From the NCBI GenBank assembly GCA_964484305.1, contig CAZAEI010000005.1, positions 1 through 53,640 on the forward strand: a DNA stretch of 53,640 nucleotides, in the 5' to 3' direction. This document shows positions 23,229 to 33,400 of this stretch, piece after piece; position 1 is the stretch's first letter; each line of letters opens with the position of its first letter. Under the pieces are notes generated by a model. It saw nothing but the letters and a program-made list of their open reading frames with translations. It was not told the origin of the DNA and did no database searches. This stretch comes from DAOVFN01 sp964484305 (GTDB lineage Archaea; Aenigmatarchaeota; Aenigmatarchaeia; QMZP01). Both the position numbers and the translations under genes were made by a program.

Positions 23229-24318
23229 GTGCAAGATACACTCCCTTACAGGGATAAAGGAACAGATACTCAGCGATGAGTATAACGATTACCAAACTTT
23301 GTGCAAAGAGGTGTCGGATTGCGTGGACAACGACTGCATGCCACAGCTTCCATATTTCACATTCAAGAAGCCCCACAGGTACAGTGCGACCGTGTGGGGG
23401 GCCATAAGGAGTATAGAAAAGAAGAGACAGTTCGACAACATCAAGGAGCAGCCATTACACCTACGCAACGATGTTTTTACAGTCGTGGAGAAGCAGACCG
23501 AGGTGTCCAAGCATTGGCTCAGGCTACCCACCAAGCAGAGGCATGGTGGGGTTTGGCTACCAGTCATAGTCCCAAGGAAATACGAGAGCCTGCTAAAGCT
23601 AAATGTAGGCGACTCGAAGATAGCCAGGAACAAGAATGGATGGTTCTTGATGCTGACCGTCAGGAAGGAAGTAACTATCCGAAAATCATACTCTAACATA
23701 CTCGCCATAGATCTGGGGGAGAAAGTCATAGCGACTGTCTGTGGCAGTTTCAACAGCCAGAGACCCGAGTTTCTGGGGCGGGAGGTTAGGGGAACACGAA
23801 GGCACTATGCATGGCTACGCAAGAGGCTCGGAAAGAAGAAACTCCCAAAGGTAATCAAGCAGATAGGACAAACGGAACAGAGGAAGGCCAACGACACCCT
23901 GTTCAAGATAGCAAGGCATGTCAACGATCTGGCAGAGGAGCACAACGCTATAATCGTCCTTGGAGACCTTAAGGGCATAAGGAACTCAGCCAAAGGTAAG
24001 AGATTCAATAGAATAGTATCTTCTATGCCATACTTCAAACTAACCCAAACCATAACACACATGGCTAACTGGGATGGAAGACAGGTAATCAAGATAGATG
24101 AGAGGGGAAGGACATCCCACACATGTTCAAGGTGTGGAAGCAAGGGGACAAGACCACACCAGGGCTTATTCGGATACCCCCACTGCGGATACCAAGCGAA
24201 TGCCGACCATAATGGTGCAAAAAGAATCGCACAGATAGGTCTTGAGACTATACCATCTCTTGATGGGGCGACACTGGCATCGCCCATAACTTTAGGAGCG
24301 TGGCAACGTGCCCACTAA
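23206..24318 (+). CDS. tnpB: TnpB-type RNA-guided nuclease homologue with altered active-site and zinc residues
   Basis: 370 residues, near full length. The first RuvC Asp is Asp169 in ILAIDLGEKV and the third is Asp334 in NADHNGAKRIA. Where most TnpB proteins have Glu-Asp-Leu, this one has VLGDLKGIR (Gly253-Asp254), a variant seen in some TnpB lineages. The zinc finger has Cys307, Cys310 and Cys327, but the third cysteine is Tyr324 (TAC for TGC). Loss of a zinc ligand suggests recent inactivation or weakened function. TnpB cuts DNA next to a short target motif using an RNA from the element's right end. The TAA stop overlaps the nnrD start. Confidence 0.88.
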   Translation: MQVAKTVRCKIHSLTGIKEQILSDEYNDYQTLCKEVSDCVDNDCMPQLPYFTFKKPHRYSATVWGAIRSIEKKRQFDNIKEQPLHLRNDVFTVVEKQTEVSKHWLRLPTKQRHGGVWLPVIVPRKYESLLKLNVGDSKIARNKNGWFLMLTVRKEVTIRKSYSNILAIDLGEKVIATVCGSFNSQRPEFLGREVRGTRRHYAWLRKRLGKKKLPKVIKQIGQTEQRKANDTLFKIARHVNDLAEEHNAIIVLGDLKGIRNSAKGKRFNRIVSSMPYFKLTQTITHMANWDGRQVIKIDERGRTSHTCSRCGSKGTRPHQGLFGYPHCGYQANADHNGAKRIAQIGLETIPSLDGATLASPITLGAWQRAH

Positions 24319-25195
24319 AGAACCCTCACCCTTCAGGGTGGGGAGTGTCAGATACATCTCCAGGGGCTTTGTCAGGAAGTCCTATCCCGAAAGGCCAGCA
24401 TGGTCCCACAAGGGGGACTTCGGCAGGCTCCTTGTGGTGGGCGGCTCCAGGAGATACTCAGGCGCCCCTGCCCTGGCCGCCTTGGCTGCCCTCCGCTCTG
24501 GCTGCGACCTCGTGACAGTGGCTGCCCCTGAGCGTGCTGCCAACATCATAGCCTCCTTCTCCCCTGACCTGATAACAGAGCCCATAACAGGAAACTGCCT
24601 CAACAACTGGCACACCCGCTCAGTTCTTGAGATGGCCAAGCAGGCAGATGCCGTCGTCCTGGGAGGCGGCCTCGGAAGGAGGCCCGAGACCATGACCTTT
24701 GTCCAGAACCTCCTGGCCCGCCTTGACAAACCCTGCGTCATAGATGCCGATGCCATCCACGCTGTCTCGGCAAACAAGAAGCTCCTCGGGGGCAGCTTCA
24801 TCCTCACTCCCCACTCAGGGGAGTTCCTCACCCTCACAGACCACGAACCCAGCCAGAATATAAAGGAAAGGCTCGAGCAGGCCAGGCTCTTCTCCTCCCA
24901 CATGGGCTGTGCCATACTCCTCAAGGGCCACATCGATGTCATATCAGACGGCAAGTCCGTGGCCCTGAACAGGACTGGCATACCATTCATGACCAAGGGC
25001 GGAACAGGCGACATCCTTGCAGGCATCTGCGGCGCCCTCCTAGCAATGGGCCTGGAGCCATTCGGGGCGGCCTGCTCAGCAGCCTATATAAACGGCCTTG
25101 CGGGTGACCTGGCCTCAAGGGAGTTCGGCCCGGGTCTGCTCGCCTCAGACCTGATTTCTTTCATACCCAGGGCCCTGAAGTCAATCCTTGGATAG
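24308..25195 (+). CDS. nnrD: ADP/ATP-dependent NAD(P)H-hydrate dehydratase
   Basis: A ribokinase-like enzyme that repairs hydrated NADH/NADPH. Family motifs: WSHKGDFGRLLVVGGS near the start, LTPHSGEF, and KGGTGDILAGICGALLA with the catalytic Asp. The natural N-terminus (about VRYISRGFVRKSYPERPAW) has no start of its own: the inserted element ends right there. Usable starts are GTG 24308 (with AGGAG upstream, inside the tnpB tail) or GTG 24338 (inside the right-end hairpin). The element thus supplies start codon and ribosome binding site. The epimerase domain (nnrE) often fused or adjacent is absent. The 3' end overlaps the convergent SDR remnant. Confidence 0.88.
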   Translation: MPTKEPSPFRVGSVRYISRGFVRKSYPERPAWSHKGDFGRLLVVGGSRRYSGAPALAALAALRSGCDLVTVAAPERAANIIASFSPDLITEPITGNCLNNWHTRSVLEMAKQADAVVLGGGLGRRPETMTFVQNLLARLDKPCVIDADAIHAVSANKKLLGGSFILTPHSGEFLTLTDHEPSQNIKERLEQARLFSSHMGCAILLKGHIDVISDGKSVALNRTGIPFMTKGGTGDILAGICGALLAMGLEPFGAACSAAYINGLAGDLASREFGPGLLASDLISFIPRALKSILG

Positions 25196-25630
25196 CTTGG
25201 ACCTTATACAGTCTATCACATCGATGTCTGCTTGAAATCCCAGGATATTTCTGGCCCTGCTGGTATCCGCCTGCGTCTCCTTTACATGGTTCTTTATGGG
25301 GGTTTCAACCAATCTATATTCTTTCAGGCCCACGGCCTCTATTATATCCCTGAGCGAGTGCACCCTTTCGGTTCCGATGTTCATCACATCCGAGACCACA
25401 CTGGAATTCATGGCTTTAATAAAGGCCTCCACCACATCATCAACATGAACAAAATCCCTCAACGTCTCCATATCATAGACATCAAATTGTTCTCCTGATT
25501 CCTTTGCCCAAATCATCTGCGAGGCTATATTTGCATGTCTTCCCTTACTTTTCTCATTATTACCATACACGCTAAACAGCCTGAGTCCGACCGACTCGAG
25601 CCCGAAGAAATTACGCCATGTACCATTCAT
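25181..25630 (-). pseudogene. C-terminal half of an extended SDR (NAD-dependent sugar epimerase/dehydratase)
   Basis: 149 residues matching only the substrate-binding half of UDP-glucose 4-epimerase-like proteins: VGLRLFSVYGNNE, then ETLRDFVHVDDVVEAFIKAM and VMNIGTERVHSL. The N-terminal Rossmann half (GxxGxxG) and the YxxxK catalytic pair are missing, so it cannot be an active enzyme on its own. Homology stops at about 25610, exactly where the opposite-strand HEPN remnant begins. It is more AT-rich than its neighbours. Confidence 0.75.
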
Positions 25631-25926
25631 TACTGGCTATCCTATACAAGCTGGGTTATGGGAGCAGGAACCAGGAATGTACAATCAATGCAATAGAATA
25701 TTTCATTGATGAAGAAAAACTGGATATCGACAGGGAGTATATAGAAATGATAAGGTCTGCCAAGAAGAGGGAGGGTGCAAAATCAACAAGAGAAGATATG
25801 CAATACGGTGCAAAAACAAGGCTGGAGGAGGACAGGTGCAGGGGCTTAATGCACAATGCCATGAGGTTTGTTGAAAAGATGAGGGTTGCGTTAAAGATAA
25901 TAGACATTGACACCAACGGAGAGTGA
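25618..25926 (+). pseudogene. C-terminal part of a HEPN-domain (UPF0332-like) protein
   Basis: 102 residues from ATG 25618. The sequence NYAMYHSLLAILYKLGYGSR (starting just before that ATG), then AMRFVEKMRVALK, fits the last helices of archaeal HEPN proteins, usually partners of nucleotidyltransferase antitoxins. The first helix or two are missing; the frame is open only back to a TGA about 36 nt upstream, and the sequence there belongs to the SDR remnant on the other strand. No antitoxin gene is nearby. Probably a fragment left by a rearrangement; a short functional protein cannot be excluded. Confidence 0.55.
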
Positions 25927-25994
25927 GAACAAACCAGGCCATTCTTGTATGTCTGCAGGACTGGGGCTGTTTTTTATTCCAGGGCCGGCTGAAA

Positions 25995-27464
25995 TCATGT
26001 GTATATCCTGAGCCTGCTGTAGAGCCGCCTTATCCTGTCATAGAGCATGTTGACATCCTGATAATCCTCTGCCTCATTGAGCTGGTCATACAGGGAGACT
26101 GTCTCCCTGTAGAGCTTCTTGGCGATGTCAAGGTTCCCCCTCTTTATGGCCTCTTCGATCTGGTCCATCAGGGAGTCCATGCTGCCCTCTATCGCAAGGA
26201 CAGGGCTAATCTGTGTCAGGGGTCTATTCTCTGTACCGGGCTGTGGCGGGCCCCCCTCTCGGACAGGTGCAGGGGGAATCCTTCCCCCGGTTTTTTTAAC
26301 ATCCTCCGTTCTCGGGAGAGCCTTCCTAGGAACTTCCCCGGACTCTGGCTTCTCCCGGACAGGGGCCTTGGGGATTTTCCTGACATGCTGTTGCCTTACC
26401 ATTTCAGAGAAATCCGGACCCGTTCCCTTTATTTCACCAGCGAACTCTATCCTCTTCTCCCTCACAGTCTGCGCTGTGGCCTCCCTGAGCATGTCCAGCT
26501 TGGCGCCTATCTCCTCCAGGTCATCCTTGGTCGCAAACATCCTGTCCAGCCTTGACTTGCCCACACTTTCCATGATACCCTTCATACCGCTTTCCTTTAG
26601 CGCTGTAAGAAGGCTATCCACAAGCTTCTTGAGTTCATATAGCTTGTCATCACCCTCTGTTCTCACCCGCTCGAACCTCTCCTCAACGGAGCCCTCCAAT
26701 TTCTTCAGGTCATCCTTCTTTGTGGTTTCATCGAACCTTGTCTCGAGCGTGTCAACAACCTTCATTATCTCGTGCATGGTCTCCTCATTGAATGCTATTC
26801 TGTCCTTGTAGCTCTGGAACTCCCCGAGCTTGTTGCTGAGGTCCGAGAACATAGTCTCTATCTTTCCGGCTGTTCTTGATGTGAACTTCCTGTCATCATC
26901 TATCTTACCCATCTTCTCCTTGAGCGTCTGAACAACACCAGACATCTCCTTGATTCCCCTGATGTTTTCCAGCACATCGGAGTTAGCCTTTATGTCCTTT
27001 CTCAGCTGCTTTATCTGTACAGCAAGGGCCTCTATTGTTGCCTGGTTCTTCTCAATTGACTCATCCTTCTCGGCGAGCTGCCTGGTTATCTTCTCGGGCT
27101 CCATACCCTCTGCCATCTCCTTTATACTGGAGAATCCCTTCTGGACCTCCCTGGTAACCCTGTCCCTCTCCATCACAGAGGACCTGAGCTCGCCAATCTC
27201 CTGGTTGAGGCCAGAGAGCCTCTCATCCACAGCCTTCCGGTAGTCTGCCATGGCCTCTATCTTTCCCTCAAGCTTCTCTGTCTTCAGAACAAGCATCTCC
27301 ACATCAGTGGCCTTTTCTCTGCGGGGCGGTTTCGGTACTGCCTCCACCTTGGCAGGGGTCTTCTTGAGCCTTACCTTCTTTTCCTCTTTCTTCTCAAGCT
27401 CCTCAAATTCTGAGGGGGTTATCACATTCTCTTCATTAGAGGATTTCTTGTCCTTTTCTTCCAA
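25995..27464 (-). CDS. Cytoplasmic coiled-coil protein encoded with the giant membrane ATPase
   Basis: 489 residues, no signal peptide or membrane segment. A charged N-terminus (1-55, Lys/Glu/Pro-rich) leads into a long coiled coil (about 58-350) of heptad-like leucine/isoleucine repeats. A proline-rich linker follows (about 360-425). A compact C-terminal helical domain (about 428-489: DQIEEAIKRGNLDIAKKLY, then YDRIRRLYSRLRIY) has a tetratricopeptide/MIT-like look. Its ATG is the base directly after the stop of the 2949-aa ATPase gene, so the two are tightly coupled. A cytoplasmic adaptor or scaffold for the ATPase is the natural inference. I know no named family. Confidence 0.75.
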   Translation of the reverse strand: MEEKDKKSSNEENVITPSEFEELEKKEEKKVRLKKTPAKVEAVPKPPRREKATDVEMLVLKTEKLEGKIEAMADYRKAVDERLSGLNQEIGELRSSVMERDRVTREVQKGFSSIKEMAEGMEPEKITRQLAEKDESIEKNQATIEALAVQIKQLRKDIKANSDVLENIRGIKEMSGVVQTLKEKMGKIDDDRKFTSRTAGKIETMFSDLSNKLGEFQSYKDRIAFNEETMHEIMKVVDTLETRFDETTKKDDLKKLEGSVEERFERVRTEGDDKLYELKKLVDSLLTALKESGMKGIMESVGKSRLDRMFATKDDLEEIGAKLDMLREATAQTVREKRIEFAGEIKGTGPDFSEMVRQQHVRKIPKAPVREKPESGEVPRKALPRTEDVKKTGGRIPPAPVREGGPPQPGTENRPLTQISPVLAIEGSMDSLMDQIEEAIKRGNLDIAKKLYRETVSLYDQLNEAEDYQDVNMLYDRIRRLYSRLRIYT

Positions 27465-30400
27465 TCACTCACCCTTGCTTAAATGTTGCTCAAGGGACGT
27501 TATATAGATTTGCGCCATCCTGAAACGCCCCTGCTTCAGCTTGTCCCTGGCCAGCTTGAGCTCAAGCTCAATCTCAAATGTATCCTCTCCAGCCTTCTTG
27601 AGCCGCTCTATCTTTACATCTATCTCCTCGAGCCTCCCTGCAAAGTCACTGTAGAGCTCCATCTCCTTGTTGCTTATCTTGTGCGGATTATGCCACGTGG
27701 GCCTGAACTGGACAAAGTACGGCTTGCCGTCATTATACTTGGGGTTCTGAAGCATGCCCACGCCGACACCCTGCCTGGATATTTTCTTGGCATACTCCCC
27801 ACCGTACTTGGTCTCCACCTTCTGTATGTCTGTAATAGACTTGGTGTTTAGCTGCACCTCTGTCAGGACATTTCCTGCAATGGCCTCCTTGAAGTCAGCC
27901 AGGACCTGGCTGCACATTATGATGCCTATGCCCCACTTCCTGAACTCCCTGGCTGCCTTCTCCAGGGACACGTAGCCGCCCTTGCCCCCGTACTTCTCAA
28001 GAAGCCTGTGCACCTCATCAAATACCATTATCACCTTTAGCGTGGTGGATTCCTCCCAGTTCATGCTGAAGAGGGAGTCTATTATTATGCCAACGGCCTC
28101 ATCATACTGTCCTGGCTTGAGCTTGTCGAGCGCGAATACCGTGATTTCACCCGGGGCAAGGTATTTTTTAAATCCCTTCTTTATATCACGGAGAAGCTCC
28201 TGGGGGTCTGTCACCTCGAATATCATGCCCTTGAACGGCCTGGTCGACTTCGGGTCCATGCCGAACATGCTGTAGTATTTCATAAGGTTCCTGTCCTCCA
28301 GGGCCTTGACAAAGCCTGTCCACTGGGCAGTGGGGTCGAATACAATCACAGGGATGTTCTTGTCCAGGGCCTCCTCCACAAACACCGAGGCCCCCACTGA
28401 CTTGCCAGCCCCTGTGGCGCCGGCCACTATAATGTGCGTGGTGAGGTCCGCGGGATTGAACCACGCATTCCTGTCTGTTTCAGCAACCCTGCCTATCCAG
28501 AATGAGTCCCCGCTCTCCTGGGGCATCTTTCTGTAGTTAATGGGAAATATGTACCTGGCCCTTTCAGACTTCCACTTCTTATATAATCCCCACCCATAGT
28601 AACCTACGATACCCATGCCCAGCATGGAGAGTATAAGCAGTATGATTTTTCCCTCCCAGGAAGACCAGTAGGGCTCGACCAGATTGAACACTGCCACCTC
28701 ATTTACGGACTTCCCGTCTGCAAAATACGCCCATATATCCAGGTAGTACTGGCCCGTGGGATTGTTCCCTTTCATTTCTATGGATTTCGTGAACGCGAGG
28801 GACTCCTCCAGGAAGACATACTCGCTCGCATCAGCCACTACCCGCTCCCTCTCACTGTCCTTGATTATGTACACTATGCTGACATTGAACCCGGGCGGTA
28901 GTGCCAGGTTTTTGAGCTCCACACCAAACCTGAGCTTGCCCCCCGGGTTGACATTCGGGGTCAGTATATTGATGCTGAGTGAGACCAGGTCCTTGGCCTC
29001 AATGCTCACAGTCATGGTTATGGGTATCTCCTGGCTCCTCCCTGCAGCCGTGACCAGGATGCTTCCTGTATATGTCCCTGTTCCCATGGTATCCGGAACG
29101 GACACCACAACATCTATACTCTCACTGCCATTGTAGGCAATCTCTAGGAGGCTCTTCTCCGGGAATATGAAATCCTCCAGGCCCTGGACGTCCAGGGAGA
29201 CAGTCAGGTTCTCGCTGGCCTTGTTCTTTACCGAGAACAGATAGGTCTTGTTCTCCCCGGGGTGAATCCTGATGCTGCCTATCGAGGTAGTAACAGTAAA
29301 GGGTATGGTCGTTGTGATGGTGCTCACAATCGATGACCTGCTGCTACCCCCTGTACTCCCGGTCCCGTCATCGCCATTACCATTCCCGTTCTCGCCTGTA
29401 CCCTCCCACTCGGCCACCACATAGGACGATGCCCCTGTGGTATTGAAGCCTACCCTATCCTCTATAGTATCCACGCTCGCTGATATGGAGACATTCTCGA
29501 ACCCCCCTGTGCAGGACCTCTCGCTTATGCTCCAGTTCGAGCATCGGTAGACCCCCAGGCTGGACTCTGTTATAGAGCCTATTGGCGTATAGGTGTAGAA
29601 GTCCTGGAGTGCTTGGGTGTAGTCAAGACTGAAACTTGTGATGCTGCTGGTCCTTGTAAGGTTGTGCTCCAGGGCAATCACCATGATGGGGTTCTCGGCC
29701 CCTTCGGGAAGGGTAACCCCTATCTGGGTGGTGTTCTCTGCTGTATAGAGGTCCAGTGTTATCGGGCTGGTCAGGTTGTCTGGATACTCTACTCCGTGCT
29801 GGTTCACAGCAGAGGCATTAACATCCACCCCGTAGAGCAAGACCTCGTGTCCAGAGAACCCCAGCTTCGTGTCATAGACCCTTCTGTGGAGGGTGTGGTT
29901 GTAGCCGCCTGAACTGTTGGCACTGAATCTATCGTGTATCTCCCAGAGGGTGCCGCTCTTGTAGAACGTGAAGTTCGCCTCTATGGCCACCCCGTCCTTG
30001 TCCGCCAGCGTCCCGTTCAGGTCTATCGGATGGTAGAGGTCAAAGTACCCCATGAGCGATGATGAGGTATTGGCCTCGTTCCCTGTGCTGTCGTTGGCAA
30101 AAACCACGGCCCTGTAGTCCCCCTCTGTCAGGGAGGAGCTGAAATTAAACTTCCATGTGCCCGGGGATATCTCGTACATTCCGGACGTATTCCTGAGGGT
30201 TCCCTCATAATAAATCCATGCCCATGCGGATGTTACATTTTCATTGTCAGTCAGGTCAGATTCCATCACCACTTCGCTTCTGCTTCCAGAATATTGAAGG
30301 TTCCCCTCATCATCCACGTCCGAATTCACAACCCTTATGTCATGTATCTGCGGCGCGGTCACGTCCCTGTATATCACTGCATCCGTCTCTTCTGCCGGGA

Positions 30401-33400
30401 AGGATACATCCTCTGTTTCATAGTATCCCGTGAGGTTGAGGATGTTTTTTATGAAATTGCCCGGAATGTCGGGGGCGCTGCAGTTTATGTGCCAGAGCTG
30501 GTCAGTTAGATTATAGGCGCTCTGGACGTTGCCACAGAATAAGCCACCCACCACAACGTACCATGTTATGTTTTCATCCACAGGGCTGCCGCCCATGGTC
30601 GCATTGGCCGTTATGTTCAGGATATCCCACGGCACGATATCAGTAGCAGGGTTACTCTGGTTCGGGAAGAGTATGTCTATGGAGAAGTTTATAACATTGA
30701 GGGAGACAGAGACATTGATGCTCTGGGGGACGGCGTCCTCATTGTTGGCTATGGTTATGTTGGTCAGGTAGAGGCCCTCTGCATATTCGCCTGTGGTGTT
30801 GTGGTAGACCTCGAGGCTGAAGGCCGAAAACGGGGTTAGCGTGAAATTACTAGCCGAGACCGTTATGTTTCCCGTCCCGTTGGCCTGGTCATCCATGGTC
30901 ACATTGAATGACCAGTCTGCATCCTTGCTGTTTATCACCTGGATTGTCCCTATGCTCCCGTTGATGGGGGTTGGGTTGCGCCCTATGGTCTTGTTGAGAT
31001 GGGTATCAGAGACCCTCCAGTCAAGCATGCTCACATTGAGATTGAACACGAGGCTGTCCCAGCACAGGTTTGCCGGGCTGCAGTCCGAGCCAGTGGCATT
31101 TGCTGTTATGTTCGCGGTGTAGAGCCCCACTGTCGCATTATCCGGGACAGTCACTGTTATGTTCACCAGCTGCTTCCCGTCGTGGGGAATCACGCTTACC
31201 GGGGGCTCAGGCGAATAGGTCAGGTTCCACTGGCTGATCTCGCTTGCATTCCCGCCTGAAAGTGAGAAGTTAACAGAGAGCAGCTCGGTGTTCCCAAAGG
31301 ATTCCACAGTGAAGTTGCCCGCCAGGGCAGAGCCTCCCTTGGGCATTGTGTAGTTTAACTCACTCTCGACTATGTTGAGGACTGTGTTGTTCTCCACAAC
31401 AACCCCGGTGGCATTTGAGACATTCCCCTGGGAGGTATCCGAGTTTATCCAGGTCACATTCACATAGATATCCTTGAAGCCCGCTGTGGCCAGGTATGTG
31501 ACATTTACAACAGAGGTCCTGTTGCAGCTCTCTGCGGGCGGTATGGGTGGGCAGTTCACGGTCTCTGCGTGGATGCCTCCTGATGTGAGAGATGTGTTTA
31601 TCCCCACAACGACATCGTACATGCTCTCTGTAGCGCCCGTGTTTGTTATGTTGATGTAGAGGTAGTATGTACTGTTGAATATCTTGGTCAGGTTCCCGGC
31701 CGGCGTTGGGGGCGTCAGGTCTGTCCCCAGTTCCGCTGTGGTTGTTCCGGAGCTTATGTTGAACACTATCTCTGCGCTGTTGTTATCGCTCGCATTATAG
31801 AATATATCTGAGTCATTCGTAATATTGCAGACTATGCTGTGGTTGCCCTCTGAATCAGAGGAGTTTACCCAGTTTATGAGGGACACCCCATCAGAATCCG
31901 TGATATTGGAGCCTATATAAACCCCGTCCCCCCAGAAGCTCACATTGTGGCCCTCGAGCGGCTCTGAGATATTGGCATCCCAGACATAGCAGAACACATC
32001 CATACTGGCGTTCTGCCTGCACACCCAGGTATCATTATAGGTGCAGTTTGTTGATGATATGTTGCCTGCATCCAGGCTGCTCCACCCGTATATATATACA
32101 TAGAGATTCTCAACATCAGGCTTGTAGCGCTCTCCTGAGGCATTGGCAGCCACCCTCCTCAACCCAACAGTCTCATTCAGGGGAATTGTCCATGTTATGT
32201 TGTCAGAATGGTTCAGGGGTGTTTCAGAGAGTATTGACACAGTGTGCGGGTATCCCGAGTGGTAGTTTACGCAGTCCCCGCTGGAATTTGCCAGGCAGAC
32301 GTAGTCTATGTGGACATGGGAAGCGCCACCTTCACCCCCACCATCGCCATAGTCATGAACCGTGATATTGACCCAGAGCGCCGATGAGAAGGAGGCATTG
32401 TAGCAGACCTCCTCGAGCCATACACCGGTTGTGTTGTCAAGCTCGCACATACCAGAGCCAGCATATAGTCTTATGTACGCGTCATTGGCGAACTCCCCGG
32501 TGGGTTTGTACCTTATCTTTATCCCGTCCTGTCCCAGGGGCCAGCCCGCGGAAAGGCTGGCGCTCTGGAGGGCCGGGTCATCTGACCCTTTATTTTCTGA
32601 TGAGAGATAGAGTGAATAACTCCCATTGGTCTCATTGCCCTCCTGCCTGATTTCGCACTGGCAGTACTGGCCTGTGCAGTTCGAGGAGAAGCACCCCCAT
32701 GGAAGAATCACACCTGACTCAAATCCCCCGTTCTCCAGATAACCAAACTCCTCCTGCTCATCAGAGCGGTTGTAAACAACCTCATAGGTCAGGTTCTCCC
32801 ACCCTGACTGGTTGACCAGAAAGACAAGCTCTGAATAGCTGTTGAAATATTCCTGCGACCAATTTATGACAGTTCTGCTGCTGTCGTTCCATGCATTGAT
32901 TCTGCTTGGCACATCCACACCATTCAGGAGGACCCTGGTGTGGTTTATGTCCCAGTCCCCGAAATCGATGTTCCGGGCCTCCAGACCGCTGGCGTTCACT
33001 ATCACCGGAAAGGTCTGCTCATCATATCCAGGGGTCTTGTTTACAGCTGCCTCTAGCCTCCTCTTCCACTTTACAGACCAGTTAACAGAGTAGTTTCCAG
33101 GGCTGCAGAGCCCGCACGTGTCGTTCACACTCGAATTGAAGCCCGCACCATTGCCCCTGTGGAAGAGGCTGTAATCCTGCGGCTCCAGTATGGTGATATT
33201 TAACTCATCGTGCAGGGAGACATTACTCCAGTCCATTTCATTGAGGATGGAGTAGCTCCCGTTCGGCTCTGTCAGGGTCACATTGACCAGATAGTCCTGT
33301 CTTGAATACCCGCACGGAGGGGTCCAGGATATATTGCAGCGCCCGTACTCGGTTGTGTTACTGGAATCCAGATACGTATAATTGAACCAGAAGCTGCAGT

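Larger units (their letters stand above)
23016..24350 (+). mobile_element. IS200/IS605-superfamily element, tnpB-only (IS1341-like)
   Basis: The left end has a hairpin TCCCCC (23031-23036) / GGGGGA (23045-23050). The right end has ACCCTTCAGGGTGGGG, a hairpin ending near GTGTCA (about 24349). There are no terminal inverted repeats or target duplication, as expected for this superfamily. It encodes a 43-aa zinc ribbon and TnpB; there is no TnpA, so movement would need a transposase in trans. The right end would also specify the TnpB guide RNA. It is inserted between the aldehyde dehydrogenase gene and nnrD. Exact ends are uncertain by some bases. Confidence 0.8.
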
